From assembly GCA_017882685.1 (NCBI GenBank), contig JADGPA010000081.1, forward strand, positions 1 through 40,763: a stretch of 40,763 bases of DNA, in the 5' to 3' direction. Below the pieces are notes generated by a model. It saw only the letters and a program-made list of their open reading frames with translations, was not told where the DNA came from and did not search any database. Made by a program: the position numbers and the translations under genes. The stretch is from Propionibacteriaceae bacterium (GTDB lineage Bacteria > Actinomycetota > Actinomycetes > Propionibacteriales > Propionibacteriaceae). Each line of letters begins with the position of its first letter. Within the stretch, counting starts at the first letter, position 1. Positions 24,427 through 33,839 of this stretch are shown here, in pieces.

Positions 24427-24905
24427 GACGCCTCGGGCCAGGGTCAGTGCGAGGAGTTCCTCCAGACCTGCCCGGATCCTCCCTGCGGTCAGGTCCGGAC
24501 GGGCGGGCGCCGCCGCGGGCAGGATGTGGGCGGGGTCGGGCAGGAAGCCGAGGATGTCGCTGACCTGCCAGTAGCGGAACTCCTCGGGGTTGAGCTGGCC
24601 TCCCTGGCGCAGGTAGGCCGCGCGGAAGGCGTCCGCGCCAGCAGTCGTGTGCAGCATGGCGAAGTCGGAGCGGCGCGCGACGTCGAATTCGGCCGGTCCC
24701 CAGGACGTCTCGGCCCAGTCGATGAGCCCGCCGACGACCTCGCCCTGCCACCGGATGTTGCCGAGGTGGAACTCGCGGTGCAGCAGCCCGAACGGCGTCG
24801 GCGGCGCCCCGCAGCCCGCAGGTCGATCGCCCGTTGCCACAGCGCTGGCCGGATCATCCAGCCCGGAACCTCGGGCTCGGCAGGCCCGCGGTACTCGCCA
24901 ACGCC
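24427..24905 (-). pseudogene. Aminoglycoside phosphotransferase (APH)-family remnant
   Basis: The C-lobe of an APH/choline kinase-like protein is split over two frames. Frame A (24807-24905) reads VPGWMIRPALWQRAIDL, the helix before the catalytic loop. Frame B (24427-24810) continues with GLLHREFHLGNIRW and GGLIDWAETSWGPAEFDVA, the Brenner loop and DFG-like metal site. One or two bases lost or gained near 24807 explain the shift. The loop has Glu where the catalytic Asp is expected (HREFHLGN versus HxDxxxxN). The N-lobe (about 130 residues) is missing; the HxlR gene ends 20 bases before it. A gene broken in at least three ways. Confidence 0.75.
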
Positions 24906-24924
24906 CGCTCGGGCAGGGCCGCAC

Positions 24925-25374
24925 CTAGAACCACTGGAGGCCCTCGCCGGGCGCGTCCTCACGCTGGTCGACCGGCTCGTCACAGGTCGGGCACCAGGGA
25001 CGGGTCACGACGGGCGTCCCGCAGCGGCGGTGCACCGGCGCGCCGGACGCACCCTCGCGGGCACCGCCCCACTCGGCGAGCGTCGCGATGGCCGCAGCGA
25101 GCCGGCGCCCGGGAGCGGTCAGGGAGTACCGCATGCGTACCGGCCGGTGTTCGTACGGGGTCGCGGTCAGCAGGCCGACCCGCTGCAGCGTGCGGAGACG
25201 GGCGGTGAGGATCGTCGGGGCGATGCCGTTAACCTCGCCGGCCAGTTCGCCGAAGGTGCGGTCCCCGTCCAGCAGGGCGCCGACCAGCCGCAGGCTCCAC
25301 CGGTCACCGACCAGGCGGGCGGCGACGTCGAGACCGTCCAGATTGCCGATCGATGGGCTATTGCCAGAGACCAT
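24925..25374 (-). CDS. HxlR-family winged-helix regulator
   Basis: A 149-residue MarR-like HxlR regulator. The typical block is present: LVGDRWSLRLVGALLDGDRTFGELA, then IAPTILTARLRTLQRVGLL and the wing RYSLTAPGRRL. After residue ~115 comes a Cys-containing tail (CGTPVVTRPWCPTCDE) that could bind zinc, an unusual addition. It is divergent from the trypsin-like protease gene with 54 bases between starts, and a near-perfect palindrome there is its likely target, so it may repress both genes. The effector is unknown. Confidence 0.88.
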   Translation of the reverse strand: MVSGNSPSIGNLDGLDVAARLVGDRWSLRLVGALLDGDRTFGELAGEVNGIAPTILTARLRTLQRVGLLTATPYEHRPVRMRYSLTAPGRRLAAAIATLAEWGGAREGASGAPVHRRCGTPVVTRPWCPTCDEPVDQREDAPGEGLQWF

Positions 25375-25391
25375 GGCGAGAGCATATCGTC

Positions 25392-25408
25392 ACTAGCGAT
25401 TCGATAGT
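25392..25408. promoter_or_regulatory. Operator palindrome between hxlR-type gene and protease
   Basis: ACTAGCGA-T-TCGATAGT, seven of eight base pairs, centred in the 54-base divergent gap. It is the natural binding site for the adjacent HxlR protein. Inferred from symmetry and position. Confidence 0.55.
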
Positions 25409-25428
25409 AACTAGGAGGAGATGGCGAT

Positions 25429-26304
25429 ATGACAGTCATCGAAGAACTGACCGACCTCGTCCGCACAGCGAACGACAGCTCCGCGGCAGCGGTCGTCACG
25501 ATCGGGAGCAGGGGCCGCGGCTCCGGCTTCGTGGTCGCGCCGGGCAAGGTGCTCACCAACGCCCACAACCTGCGGGACCGCACGACCCAGGTGAGCTTCG
25601 CCGACGGCCGCTCGGTGCAGGCCACCGTCACCGGCAGCGACCTGGACGGCGACCTCGTTGTCCTCGACGTCGACACCGCCGACATCGCCCCGCTCACCTG
25701 GGCGGCCGAAGCGCCGACCACCGGCGACGTGGTCGTCACCGTGACAGCCGGACGGCATCGCCGTCGCGTGACCTGGGGGCAGGTGACCGCAACTGAGGCC
25801 GGTTTCGAGGGCCCCCGCGGCCGACCGATCACCGGCGCGCTTGAGCACTCGGCGCCGTGCGCACCGGGCTCATCCGGGGCGCCCGTGCTCGACCGCGAAG
25901 GCCATGTTGTCGGCATCAACACCCACCGCCTCGAGTACGGCTTCTACCTGGCCCGGTCGGTGGACGCGGCGCTGCGCGAGGTCGTGGACGGCATGGCAGG
26001 CGGCCGCACGTTCGAGCCTGCCCACCTCGGTGTGGCTGTGGCCCCGCCGAACGTCGCGGCACGGCTCCGCGCGGCTGTCGGCCTCACCGGACGCGACGGG
26101 CTTCTGGTGCGGGAGGTGGCCGACGGCAGCCCGGCAGCCCAGGCGGGCATCGCCCAGGGCGACCTGCTGGTGCGGGCCGGTGGCCGGGAGTTGCGGACAA
26201 CCGATGACCTGTTCGCCGTGCTGGGCGGTATCAGCACCGGCGACCAGGTGGTGCTGGGCGTCGTCCGCGGCGTCGAAGAACTGGACGTCACCGTCACGTT
26301 CTAG
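25429..26304 (+). CDS. Trypsin-like serine protease with PDZ domain, cytosolic HtrA type
   Basis: A 291-residue HtrA/DegP-like protease. The catalytic triad is intact: His46 (TNAHNL), Asp75 (DLDGDLVVLD) and Ser149 (GSSGAPVLD). A single PDZ domain occupies the C-terminal ~100 residues (AHLGVAVAP ... GSPAAQAGIAQGDLLV). There is no signal peptide or membrane anchor: it begins MTVIEELTDLVRTAND. Most HtrA proteins are exported, so a cytosolic role is unusual. Strong ribosome site (GGAGGAG, 8 bases upstream). Divergent from an HxlR regulator that probably controls it. Substrate unknown. Confidence 0.85.
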   Translation: MTVIEELTDLVRTANDSSAAAVVTIGSRGRGSGFVVAPGKVLTNAHNLRDRTTQVSFADGRSVQATVTGSDLDGDLVVLDVDTADIAPLTWAAEAPTTGDVVVTVTAGRHRRRVTWGQVTATEAGFEGPRGRPITGALEHSAPCAPGSSGAPVLDREGHVVGINTHRLEYGFYLARSVDAALREVVDGMAGGRTFEPAHLGVAVAPPNVAARLRAAVGLTGRDGLLVREVADGSPAAQAGIAQGDLLVRAGGRELRTTDDLFAVLGGISTGDQVVLGVVRGVEELDVTVTF

Positions 26305-26312
26305 CGGGTCGT

Positions 26313-26337
26313 GGTCTCGACCCTTCGACAGGCTCAG
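26313..26337. repeat. Dispersed actinobacterial intergenic repeat fragment
   Basis: Holds CGACCCTTCGACAGGCTCAG, which resembles short repeats scattered between genes in many actinobacteria. Only one copy is seen in this window; identification rests on memory of the pattern. Confidence 0.45.
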
Positions 26338-26376
26338 TGCAGGCGCTCCTCGACCAGCGAGTGAGTGGACGCGAAG

Positions 26377-26404
26377 AAGCCCCGGCACCGGAGTGACGGG
26401 GCTT
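26377..26404. terminator. Terminator between protease and sugar permease genes
   Basis: AAGCCCCG / CGGGGCTT with a 12-nt loop, followed by TTT on the plus strand. It lies between two convergent genes, so it can end both. Confidence 0.65.
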
Positions 26405-26416
26405 TCCTTGCTCCTG

Positions 26417-27793
26417 CTACTGCACGTCGTTCTGGCGGTTCAGGCCGGCGTCGAGGTCGGTCCTTGTGCTTGCCGAGGCGTCCGATACCCCGGTCTTCTG
26501 TGCTGCCATTTGGGCCCGCTGCGGGGTCTGGTCGATAGATGCGTTGCCGTCCCCGCGCCGCATGCCGCGCTGGATCATGCCGATGATGCTGGGCTTGCCC
26601 TGCATCTTGCTGAGCACGTCGAACGCAACGGCGCCCAGGAGCACCAGGCCCTTGATCACCTGGATCAGGTTCTGGTCAACGCTCATGTTGGCAAGGCCGA
26701 GGTTCAGCACGCCCATCACGAGACCACCGATCATGGAACCGATCACGGTGCCGATGCCGCCGGTCACCGCAGCGCCACCGATGAAGACGGCCGCGATCGC
26801 GTCCAGCTCGAAGCCGGTGCCGTCCTTCGGGTTGGCAGCGTTCAGGTAGGCGGTGTAGACCATGCCGGCGATACCGGCGAGCATGCCCATGTTCACCATG
26901 ACCAGGAAGTCGATCCGCTTGGTGTTCACACCGGTCAAGCGAGCGGCGTTGCGGTTGCCACCGACGGCGTAGATGTGGCGGCCGAAGACCGTCTTCTGGG
27001 TGATGAAGCTGTAGATGATGATCAGGGCCAGCAGGATCAGGCCGACAACGGGGACACCCTTGTAGGAGGCCAGCAGCATCGAGAACGCGATGATGAGGGC
27101 GCTGATGAGGACGACCTTCGTGACCGAGCCCACCATGGAAGCCGGCTTCATGCTGTGCTTCTTCAAGCCGGCACGGTGACGCAGTTCCATCCAGATGACC
27201 GCGCCGACCCCGATCAGGGCCAGCAGCACGGTCAGGTTGTGGTAGTTCGTCACGGGACCGACGGCCGGGAGGTAGCCGTTCGCGATCGCCTGGAATGCGT
27301 CGGGCACCGGGATCGACTGGGCGCCCAGGATCATCAGGTCAAGGCCGCGGAACAGGAGCATGCCGGCGAGGGTGACGATGAAGGCCGGTATGCCGACGTA
27401 GGCCACCCAGAAGCCTTGCCACATGCCGACGAGGATGCCTAGCAGGATGCCGAGCAGGATCGCCGCGTACCAGGGGAAGTGCCATTGCGCCATCGCCAGG
27501 GCCACCGTTGCGCCGACGAAGGCACAGACCGAGCCGACGGACAGGTCGATGTGGCCGGCGATGATCACCATCACCATGCCGATGGCCAGGATCAGCACGT
27601 AGCCGTTCTGGACCAGCAGCAGGGTGATGTTGCGGGGCTGGACGAACAGTCCGTCGGTCATGAACGTGAACAGGACCATCAGCAGCAGCAGGGCGATCAT
27701 CATGCCGTACTGGCGCAGGTTGCCGGAGAGCTTCGGGCCGCGTCGCTTGATCGCGGGGGCCTCAACAGGTGCAATCACCGTCGGTTCGGCCAT
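26417..27793 (-). CDS. gguB: Sugar ABC transporter permease (GguB/XylH/AraH type)
   Basis: A 458-residue branched-chain/ribose-type permease. The family motif GHIDLSVGSV is present near residue 80, with eight or more helices and the C-terminal block GFELDAIAAVFIGGAAVTGGIGTVIGS. The size and a ~50-residue insertion in the middle match the GguB/MmsB/XylH subgroup that works with ChvE-like binding proteins. It imports a monosaccharide, probably L-arabinose given the neighbouring araDA. The start lies 4 bases after the ATPase stop. The last ~40 residues are a polar tail with no known role. Confidence 0.9.
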   Translation of the reverse strand: MAEPTVIAPVEAPAIKRRGPKLSGNLRQYGMMIALLLLMVLFTFMTDGLFVQPRNITLLLVQNGYVLILAIGMVMVIIAGHIDLSVGSVCAFVGATVALAMAQWHFPWYAAILLGILLGILVGMWQGFWVAYVGIPAFIVTLAGMLLFRGLDLMILGAQSIPVPDAFQAIANGYLPAVGPVTNYHNLTVLLALIGVGAVIWMELRHRAGLKKHSMKPASMVGSVTKVVLISALIIAFSMLLASYKGVPVVGLILLALIIIYSFITQKTVFGRHIYAVGGNRNAARLTGVNTKRIDFLVMVNMGMLAGIAGMVYTAYLNAANPKDGTGFELDAIAAVFIGGAAVTGGIGTVIGSMIGGLVMGVLNLGLANMSVDQNLIQVIKGLVLLGAVAFDVLSKMQGKPSIIGMIQRGMRRGDGNASIDQTPQRAQMAAQKTGVSDASASTRTDLDAGLNRQNDVQ

Positions 27794-27797
27794 GGTG

Positions 27798-29330
27798 TCA
27801 GTCTGCCTTTCGTTGAGTCATGTAGCGCATGAGAATTTCCTGGTCGGCCTCCGACTTAGGAAGGTCGGCCGTGATCACCCCGGCGCTCAGGGTGTAGATC
27901 CGGTCGCAGATACCGAGCAGTTCGGGCAGCTCGGAGGAGATCATCAGAACCCCCTTGCCTGCGTCGGCCATCTTGTTGATCAGTTCGTAGATCTCGTACT
28001 TCGCGCCCACGTCGATGCCGCGGGTCGGCTCGTCGAGGATCAGCACATCCGGGTCGGTGAACAGCCACTTGCCGAGCACGACCTTCTGCTGGTTGCCTCC
28101 GGAGAGCTTGTTGACGCCCTCCTCGATGGACGGCGCCTTGATCCGCATGCTCTTCCGGTACTTCTCGGCGGCGACGACCTCCTCGTTGTCGTTGATGACG
28201 CCGAAGTGCTGGAGCTTGTGCAGCCCGGCGGACGTGATCGATTGCCGGATGGTGTCGAGAAGGTTCAGCCCGAGGCTCTTGCGGTCCTCTGTGACGTAAG
28301 CGAGGCCGGCGTTGATGGCCTGCTGGACGGTGCGGATGTTCACCTCCTTGCCATGCAGGAACAGTTGGCCGGACAGCTTCTGGCCGTAGGTCTGACCGAA
28401 CACGCTGCGGGCGAACTCGGTGCGCCCGGCGCCCATCAGCCCCGCCAGGCCAACGATCTCGCCGCGGCGGACGCTCAGGCTGGCGTTCTTCACGACCATC
28501 CGCTCGCCGTCCTCCGGGTGCGCCACCGTCCAGTTGCGGACGTCCATCAGCACCTCGCCGATGTGCGGGGTGTGTTCGGGGAAGCGGTGCTCCAGGTCGC
28601 GGCCGACCATGCTCCGGATGATCCGGTCCTCGTTGACCCCGTCGTCCTTGATGTCGAGGGTCTCGATGGTCTTGCCGTCACGGAGGATCGTGATCGAGTC
28701 GGAGATGGCCTCGATCTCGTTCAGCTTGTGGCTGATCATGATCGAGGTGATGCCCTTGGCCTTGAGCTCCTTCAGCAATCCGAGCAGGTGCCGGGAGTCG
28801 CCGTCGTTGAGGGCAGCGGTCGGCTCGTCGAGGATGAGGAGCTTGACCTCCTTGCCCAAAGCCTTGGCGATCTCGACCAGCTGCTGCTTGCCGATACCGA
28901 TGCTCTTGATCTGCGCGTCCGGGTTCTCGTCCAGGCCGACGTGCTCCAGCAGCGCACGGGCGCGGGCGTTGGCCGCGTGCCAGTCGATGACGCCACCCCT
29001 GGCCTGCTCGTTGCCGAGGAACATGTTCTCGGTGATGGTCAGCTCAGGGATCAGCGCAAGTTCCTGGTGGATGATCGCGATGCCGGCTGCTTCGCTCTCC
29101 GGGATGTTCTTGAACTTGACCTCTTGGTCGTCGAAGAAGATGTCGCCCTCATAGGTGCCGTGCGGGTACACCCCCGACAGCACCATCATCAGGGTGGACT
29201 TGCCGGCGCCGTTCTCCCCGCAGATGCTGTGGATTTCGCCACGCTTCACTTCGAGGTTCACATCCGACAGGGCTTTTACCCCCGGGAATTCCTTGGTGAT
29301 GTTGCGCATCGACAGGATCATGTCGACCAT
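27798..29330 (-). CDS. gguA: Sugar ABC transporter ATPase, two NBDs (GguA/AraG type)
   Basis: A 510-residue protein with two fused nucleotide-binding domains. NBD1: Walker [10 protein letters not shown], signature [15 protein letters not shown], Walker [12 protein letters not shown]2: degenerate Walker A (GLMGAGRTE), canonical signature [15 protein letters not shown] and [16 protein letters not shown]. The degenerate second Walker A is normal in the CUT2 sugar family, where only one site need hydrolyse. Start [10 protein letters not shown] chosen because GGGGGAA precedes it; the track's longer form runs through the intercistronic hairpin. Operon with binding protein and permease. Confidence 0.93.
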   Translation of the reverse strand: MVDMILSMRNITKEFPGVKALSDVNLEVKRGEIHSICGENGAGKSTLMMVLSGVYPHGTYEGDIFFDDQEVKFKNIPESEAAGIAIIHQELALIPELTITENMFLGNEQARGGVIDWHAANARARALLEHVGLDENPDAQIKSIGIGKQQLVEIAKALGKEVKLLILDEPTAALNDGDSRHLLGLLKELKAKGITSIMISHKLNEIEAISDSITILRDGKTIETLDIKDDGVNEDRIIRSMVGRDLEHRFPEHTPHIGEVLMDVRNWTVAHPEDGERMVVKNASLSVRRGEIVGLAGLMGAGRTEFARSVFGQTYGQKLSGQLFLHGKEVNIRTVQQAINAGLAYVTEDRKSLGLNLLDTIRQSITSAGLHKLQHFGVINDNEEVVAAEKYRKSMRIKAPSIEEGVNKLSGGNQQKVVLGKWLFTDPDVLILDEPTRGIDVGAKYEIYELINKMADAGKGVLMISSELPELLGICDRIYTLSAGVITADLPKSEADQEILMRYMTQRKAD

Positions 29331-29392
29331 GCGTTGTTCCCCCTTTGTCAGTTCCTGAGAAGACGGTCCCCCGCCCCCGGGGGTGCTGGTCC

Positions 29393-29420
29393 TGGTGGCG
29401 GACGCGAGCGCCCGCCACCA
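29393..29420 (-). terminator. Intercistronic hairpin after the binding-protein gene
   Basis: Twelve base pairs with one mismatch (TGGTGGCGG ... CCGCCACCA), 18 bases after the chvE stop. Likely a 3' mRNA stabiliser or partial terminator that keeps the binding protein in excess over ATPase and permease. Confidence 0.55.
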
Positions 29421-29438
29421 GAATGGCAGCATTTCAGA

Positions 29439-30539
29439 TCACTTGAGCTGATCCGCGGTGTAGTAGTTCGCCTTGGTCAGGATGTCGACAGCGTTGCTCT
29501 TGTCGACCGAAACGGGCTGCAGCAGCATGGTCGGGACGACCATGACGCCGTTGTTGTACGACTTGGTGTCGTTGACCGTGACCTTGCCGCCGCTCAGGAC
29601 TTCCTGAACCATCGATGCGGTGGTCTTGGCCAGCTCGCGGGTGTCCTTGAAGATGGTCGAGTACTGCTCGCCCGACAGGATCATCTTCACGGACTCCAGC
29701 TCGGCGTCCTGGCCGGTGACGATCGGCATGGCCTTGCCGCCGGTGCCGTAGCCGTTGGCCTTCAGGGCCGCGATGATGCCACGGGAGATGCCGTCGTAAG
29801 GAGCCAGCACACCGGAAACGTCGGCGCTCGAGTACGACTTGGTGAGCAGGTTCTCCATGCGCTTCTTCGCAACGCCGGCGTCCCAACGCAGGGTGGTGAC
29901 CTTGTTGAAGTCGGTCTCACCGGAGACGATCTTGACGGTGCCGTCGTCGATCTTCGGCTGAAGGATGCTCATGGCGCCGTCGAAGAAGAACTTCGCGTTG
30001 TTGTCGTCGGCAGACCCGGCGAACAGCTCGACGTTCCACGGGGACTTGGCGCCGGAGGCCTTCAGGCCGTCCAGCAGCGAGGTGCCCTGGAGCACGCCGA
30101 CCTTGAAGTTGTCGAAGGTGGCGTAGTAGCTGACCGCGTCGGTCTCGCGCAGGAGCCGGTCGTAGGCGATGACCGGGATGTTGGAGTCCTTGGCGTCCTT
30201 CAGCGCACCCTTGAGGGCAACGCCGTCGATGGCCGCGATGACCAGCAGCTGGTTCTTCTTGGTGATCATGTCGGAGACCTGGGTCACCTGGGTCGGGATG
30301 TCGTCGTTGGCGTACTGCAGGTTGACGGTGTAGCCGGCCGCCTCGAGCGTCTGCTTGACGTAGTCGCCGTCCTTGATCCAACGCTCGGAGGTCTTGGTCG
30401 GCATTGCGATGCCGATCGTGCCCTTCGCAGCGGCTCCACCGGATGCACTACCCGAGGCCGACGGCGCTGCCGCCTGGCCGCACGCGGTGACCGTCAGCGC
30501 CAGTGCTGCGGTGGCTGCGAATGCAACCAATTTGCGCAT
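29439..30539 (-). CDS. chvE: ChvE-type sugar-binding lipoprotein
   Basis: A 366-residue periplasmic-binding-fold protein. The signal peptide ends in the lipobox VTAC (Cys20), so it is a lipid-anchored receptor outside the membrane. A Ser/Ala/Gly linker is followed by the Peripla_BP_4 fold: GTIGIAMPTKTSERW, QLLVIAAIDG, VIAYDRLLRE, then AMPIVTGQDAELESV. ChvE/MmsB-like receptors bind L-arabinose, D-galactose, D-xylose or glucose. araD and araA lie upstream on the same strand, favouring L-arabinose. ATG with a purine-rich leader. Confidence 0.9.
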   Translation of the reverse strand: MRKLVAFAATAALALTVTACGQAAAPSASGSASGGAAAKGTIGIAMPTKTSERWIKDGDYVKQTLEAAGYTVNLQYANDDIPTQVTQVSDMITKKNQLLVIAAIDGVALKGALKDAKDSNIPVIAYDRLLRETDAVSYYATFDNFKVGVLQGTSLLDGLKASGAKSPWNVELFAGSADDNNAKFFFDGAMSILQPKIDDGTVKIVSGETDFNKVTTLRWDAGVAKKRMENLLTKSYSSADVSGVLAPYDGISRGIIAALKANGYGTGGKAMPIVTGQDAELESVKMILSGEQYSTIFKDTRELAKTTASMVQEVLSGGKVTVNDTKSYNNGVMVVPTMLLQPVSVDKSNAVDILTKANYYTADQLK

Positions 30540-30660
30540 TGCTGCTCACTTTCTCGATCCCCCGCCCCAAGCGATGAGGATCTGTTTCTTGATGTGATGC
30601 CCGCCCCGGGAAGCCCCCGCGGTCGAGCGGTATTCAGTTGTGTGGTCCGGCAGGTCGGGC

Positions 30661-32154
30661 TCAGAAGCCCATGGCCAGCCGGTGGTAGGCGTTGTTCCAG
30701 CGCAGTTCCTTGAGGAACTGCGAGGTCTTGGTTTCCGCACCGATGAGCGCCAGTTCGACGCCCAGCATCTCGGCGAGGTCGGTGAGGTGCTCGGAGTTGA
30801 GCGCCGTCGACATGACCGTGTGGTGGGGCCCGCCGGCGCTCAGCCAGCATTCGGTGGAGGTGGCGAAGTCGGGCTTCGGCGCCCAGACGGCCCGTGCAAC
30901 GGGCAGGTTGGGCATCTCGGCCAGCGGCGGCACGACGGTGATCTCGTTGGCGACCATACGGAAACGGTCGCCGAGGTCGGACAGCCCGAGGGTGATGGCG
31001 TCGCCGGGGGCCGCGTCGAACACCATGCGGACGGGGTCCTCACGGCCGCCGATGCCCAGCGGGTGCACCTCGATGCGCGGGGTGTCGACGGCGATCGTCG
31101 GGCACACCTCGAGCATGTGGGCGCCGAGGATCAGGTGGCGTCCCGGCTCCAGGTGGTAGGTGTAGTCCTCCATGAACGAGGTGCCGCCGGGCAGGCCGGC
31201 AGCCATCGTCTTCAGGGTCCGTCCGAGCACGGCGGTCTTCCAGTCGCCCTCGCCGCCGAAGCCGATGCCCTCTGCCATCAGCCGCTGGACGGCGAGGCCG
31301 GGGAGCTGGCGCAGGCCGCCGAGGTCCTCGAAGTTTGTGGTGAAGGCGCCGTAGCCGCCGTCGATGACGAAGCGGCGCAGGGCCACCTCGATGCGGGCGC
31401 CGTAGCGCAGCGAGTCGGCACGGTCGGCGCCCGGGTGGAGCTCCGGCGCGACATCGTAGAGGTCGAGGTACTCGGTGATCAGGGCGTCGATCTCCGCCTC
31501 GGCCACCTCGTCGACGACGGCCACGAGGTCGTTGACGCCGTAGGTGTTCACCGAGACGCCGAGGCGTCGCTCGGCCTCGACCTTGTCGCCCTCGGTGACT
31601 GCGACGTTGCGCATGTTGTCGCCGAAGCGCACCAGCTTCATGGTGCGCAGTTCTGACCAGGCGAGCGCAGCCCGGGACCAGGTGCCGACCCGGTTGATGA
31701 CCACCGGGTCGCTGACGTGACCAGAGACGGTCTTGCGCGGCACGCCTAGGCGGGTAGCGATGTAGGCGAACTCACGGTCGCCGTGGGCGGCCTGGTTCAG
31801 GTTCATGAAGTCCATGTCGATGGACGCCCAGGGCAGGTCCCGGTTCACCTGGGTGTGCAGGTGCAGGAACGGCTTGCGCAGCGCGTCGAGGCCACCGATC
31901 CACATCTTCGCCGGCGAGAAGGTGTGCATCCAGGCGATCACGCCGACGCAGTTGTCGTCGGCGTTGGCCTCGAGCATCACGCGACGGATCGCGGCGGCGT
32001 CGGTGAGCGTCGGCTTGGCGACGACCTCAGCCGGGATCTGCTCAGCGGCGGCGAGGGCGTTGGAGATCTGGGCGGACTGGTCCCGCACCTGCAGCAGGAC
32101 GTCGTCGCCGTAGAGTCCCTGACTTCCGGTCAGGAACCAGATCTGCTTGCTCAT
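30661..32154 (-). CDS. araA: L-arabinose isomerase
   Basis: A 497-residue enzyme converting L-arabinose to L-ribulose in the cytosol, using Mn2+. It starts [16 protein letters not shown], the family's usual N terminus, and contains [22 protein letters not shown] and [10 protein letters not shown], which hold the catalytic Glu residues and a metal-binding His. Length is standard. The start at 32154 overlaps the araD stop (ATGA) and is preceded by AAGGAAG. The much longer ORF in the track is an artefact of an open frame through araD. Confidence 0.96.
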   Translation of the reverse strand: MSKQIWFLTGSQGLYGDDVLLQVRDQSAQISNALAAAEQIPAEVVAKPTLTDAAAIRRVMLEANADDNCVGVIAWMHTFSPAKMWIGGLDALRKPFLHLHTQVNRDLPWASIDMDFMNLNQAAHGDREFAYIATRLGVPRKTVSGHVSDPVVINRVGTWSRAALAWSELRTMKLVRFGDNMRNVAVTEGDKVEAERRLGVSVNTYGVNDLVAVVDEVAEAEIDALITEYLDLYDVAPELHPGADRADSLRYGARIEVALRRFVIDGGYGAFTTNFEDLGGLRQLPGLAVQRLMAEGIGFGGEGDWKTAVLGRTLKTMAAGLPGGTSFMEDYTYHLEPGRHLILGAHMLEVCPTIAVDTPRIEVHPLGIGGREDPVRMVFDAAPGDAITLGLSDLGDRFRMVANEITVVPPLAEMPNLPVARAVWAPKPDFATSTECWLSAGGPHHTVMSTALNSEHLTDLAEMLGVELALIGAETKTSQFLKELRWNNAYHRLAMGF

Positions 32155-32840
32155 CTTGTGCTTCCTTGTCCATAGACGTTCTGGTAACGGTCGAACAGCC
32201 GGTCGATGTCGGCCGCTGCGATGGGCACCGGCTCGCCGAGCTGGCGGGAGAAGTGGACGGTGCGGGCGACGTCCTCGACCATGACTGCGGCCTTGACCGC
32301 GTCCCTGGCGTCCTTGCCGATGGTGAACGGGCCGTGATTGGCCATCAGGACCGCTCGCGAACGGCTGTGGCTGAGGGTCTCGACGATGCCGCGGCCGATC
32401 GAGTCGTCCCCGATCAGCGCGAACGGGCCCACCGGGATGTCGCCGCCGAACTCGTCGGCCATCATGGTGAGCACACACGGGATCGGCTCCCTGCGCGCGG
32501 CCCAGGCCGTGGCGTAGTCGGAGTGCGTGTGCACGACGCCGCCGATCTCGGGCATGTTCTTGTAGACGTAAGCGTGGGCTGCGGTATCCGACGAAGGGCT
32601 CCGCGTACCTTCCACCAGGTTGCCGTCGAAGTCGCAGACCACCATCGCCTCGGGGCTGAGGTCGTCGTAGGAGACACCAGAGGGCTTGATGACCAGCAGG
32701 TCGGCGCCGGGAACACGGGCGGAAACGTTGCCGGCGGTCCAGACCACCAAGCCGTTGCGGGGCAGCTCGTTGTGCAGCGCAGCGACCTCGGATTTGAGGC
32801 CGTCGACCAATTCGCGGAGATCTGCCGGTACGGACGTCAC
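32151..32840 (-). CDS. araD: L-ribulose-5-phosphate 4-epimerase
   Basis: A 229-residue class II aldolase-fold enzyme turning L-ribulose 5-phosphate into D-xylulose 5-phosphate, the entry to the pentose phosphate pathway. Zinc ligands are visible in [13 protein letters not shown] and the later NHGPFTIG; the phosphate-binding parts are TAGNVSARV and [14 protein letters not shown] start, no clear Shine-Dalgarno. First gene of araD-araA and probably of the transporter, upstream of which lie two LacI-type palindromes. The 186-base gap to recO holds these. Confidence 0.95.
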   Translation of the reverse strand: MTSVPADLRELVDGLKSEVAALHNELPRNGLVVWTAGNVSARVPGADLLVIKPSGVSYDDLSPEAMVVCDFDGNLVEGTRSPSSDTAAHAYVYKNMPEIGGVVHTHSDYATAWAARREPIPCVLTMMADEFGGDIPVGPFALIGDDSIGRGIVETLSHSRSRAVLMANHGPFTIGKDARDAVKAAVMVEDVARTVHFSRQLGEPVPIAAADIDRLFDRYQNVYGQGSTR

Positions 32841-32959
32841 TGCTGGACCCCTGTTTCACCCGTCCGGTGGAAACCCACCCCGACAACGCTGTTCGCGGTA
32901 TACGCCACCACTTCGATGTGCTCCCTGTAACTGACGGCTTCTTTGCCCGCCACCGAGGA

Positions 32960-33020
32960 TGTTACCGGTACCACAACCCAGTTCGTGACATCTGGAGATA
33001 ACAGTTTGATATCGGTAACA
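32960..33020 (-). promoter_or_regulatory. Two LacI-type operators upstream of araD
   Basis: TGTTACCGGTACCA (32960-32973) matches the perfect palindrome TGTTACCGGTAACA at 13 of 14 bases. TGATATCGGTAACA (33007-33020) matches at 12 of 14. The centres are 47 bases apart, about 4.5 helical turns. An AraR-like LacI repressor is inferred; none is coded here. A third, weaker site lies before the kinase gene. Confidence 0.6.
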
Positions 33021-33026
33021 CTGCTG

Positions 33027-33782
33027 TCAGTCGGCTGTGTGCGGCCGGTCAACGTGGCTGAGCGAACGCAGCCCGTGGTCGAGGTGCCAGCCGATGAAGG
33101 CAGCCACCATGCCGCTTCCCTGTCTCAGGGTCGGAGCGGAAATCTCGCGGGTTGAGCGCCAGTCACCGGCCAGCAGCGCACCCAGGTAGGTCACGGTCGC
33201 CGGGGCCGGGTGGGCGGAGCCGGGCGGGCGGCACCGCCGACAGACCATGCCGCCGAGCTGGGGTGAGAAGGCCTCGTGCGGCCCCGCTGCGCCACAGCGC
33301 GCGCAGTCCCCCAGCGTTGGCGCGTAGCCCGCCAGGGCCACCGCGCGCAGCAAGTAGGCGTCCATCACCATGGTGGCCGGACGCACGCCGTCCGAGGTGC
33401 CGGCGGTGAGCGCCTGCAGCGCCCCGACCAGCAACTGGAATTGCTGCAGGGCGGGCTCGCCCTCCTCAGTCACCAGCCGGTCGGCGGTCTCGATCATCAC
33501 CTGACCGGTGGTGTAGCGCTCATAGTCGTGGGCGAGGGGCTCGGAGTAGGGGTGCAGGGTCACCGCCTGGGTGATCACGTCCAGCGTCCTGCCGGTGGCG
33601 AACTGCAGGTCGACATGGCTGAACGGCTCCAGCCGCGCGCCGAACTTCGACGACGTCCGACGGACACCGCGGGCTACGGCCCTGACCTTGCCGTGACGCC
33701 GCGAGAGCATGGTGATGATCCGGTCGGCCTCGCCCAGCTTGTGGGTGCGAAGTACGACGGCCTCGTCACGGTAGGTCGGCAC
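33027..33782 (-). CDS. recO: DNA repair protein RecO
   Basis: A 251-residue recombination mediator that loads RecA with RecR and anneals ssDNA. The N-terminal OB domain begins [36 protein letters not shown]; the C-terminal part holds a zinc site (CARCG and VCRRC). Start GTG; a GAGAAT six bases upstream is a weak -10 suggestive of a leaderless message. In many actinobacteria uppS follows recO; here the arabinose kinase, a SIMPL protein, an aldo/keto reductase and hsp20 lie between. Confidence 0.93.
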   Translation of the reverse strand: MPTYRDEAVVLRTHKLGEADRIITMLSRRHGKVRAVARGVRRTSSKFGARLEPFSHVDLQFATGRTLDVITQAVTLHPYSEPLAHDYERYTTGQVMIETADRLVTEEGEPALQQFQLLVGALQALTAGTSDGVRPATMVMDAYLLRAVALAGYAPTLGDCARCGAAGPHEAFSPQLGGMVCRRCRPPGSAHPAPATVTYLGALLAGDWRSTREISAPTLRQGSGMVAAFIGWHLDHGLRSLSHVDRPHTAD

Positions 33783-33839
33783 CCGGCCATTCTCCCCCGC
33801 GGTGTCGCATTGGCGACCAAGGTGGCTGTGGGCGTGGCG

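Noticed and set aside
24244-24924. Intact 226-residue phosphotransferase
   Set aside because: N-lobe missing, frame changes near 24807, and the C terminus runs into the ABM-like gene.
27624-30713. 1029-residue plus-strand ORF
   Set aside because: Antisense to the chvE-gguA-gguB operon, which has clear motifs. The ORF has none.
30661-32886. 741-residue araA
   Set aside because: The upstream 244 residues are araD in a wrong frame; the true start at 32154 has a ribosome site and ATGA overlap.
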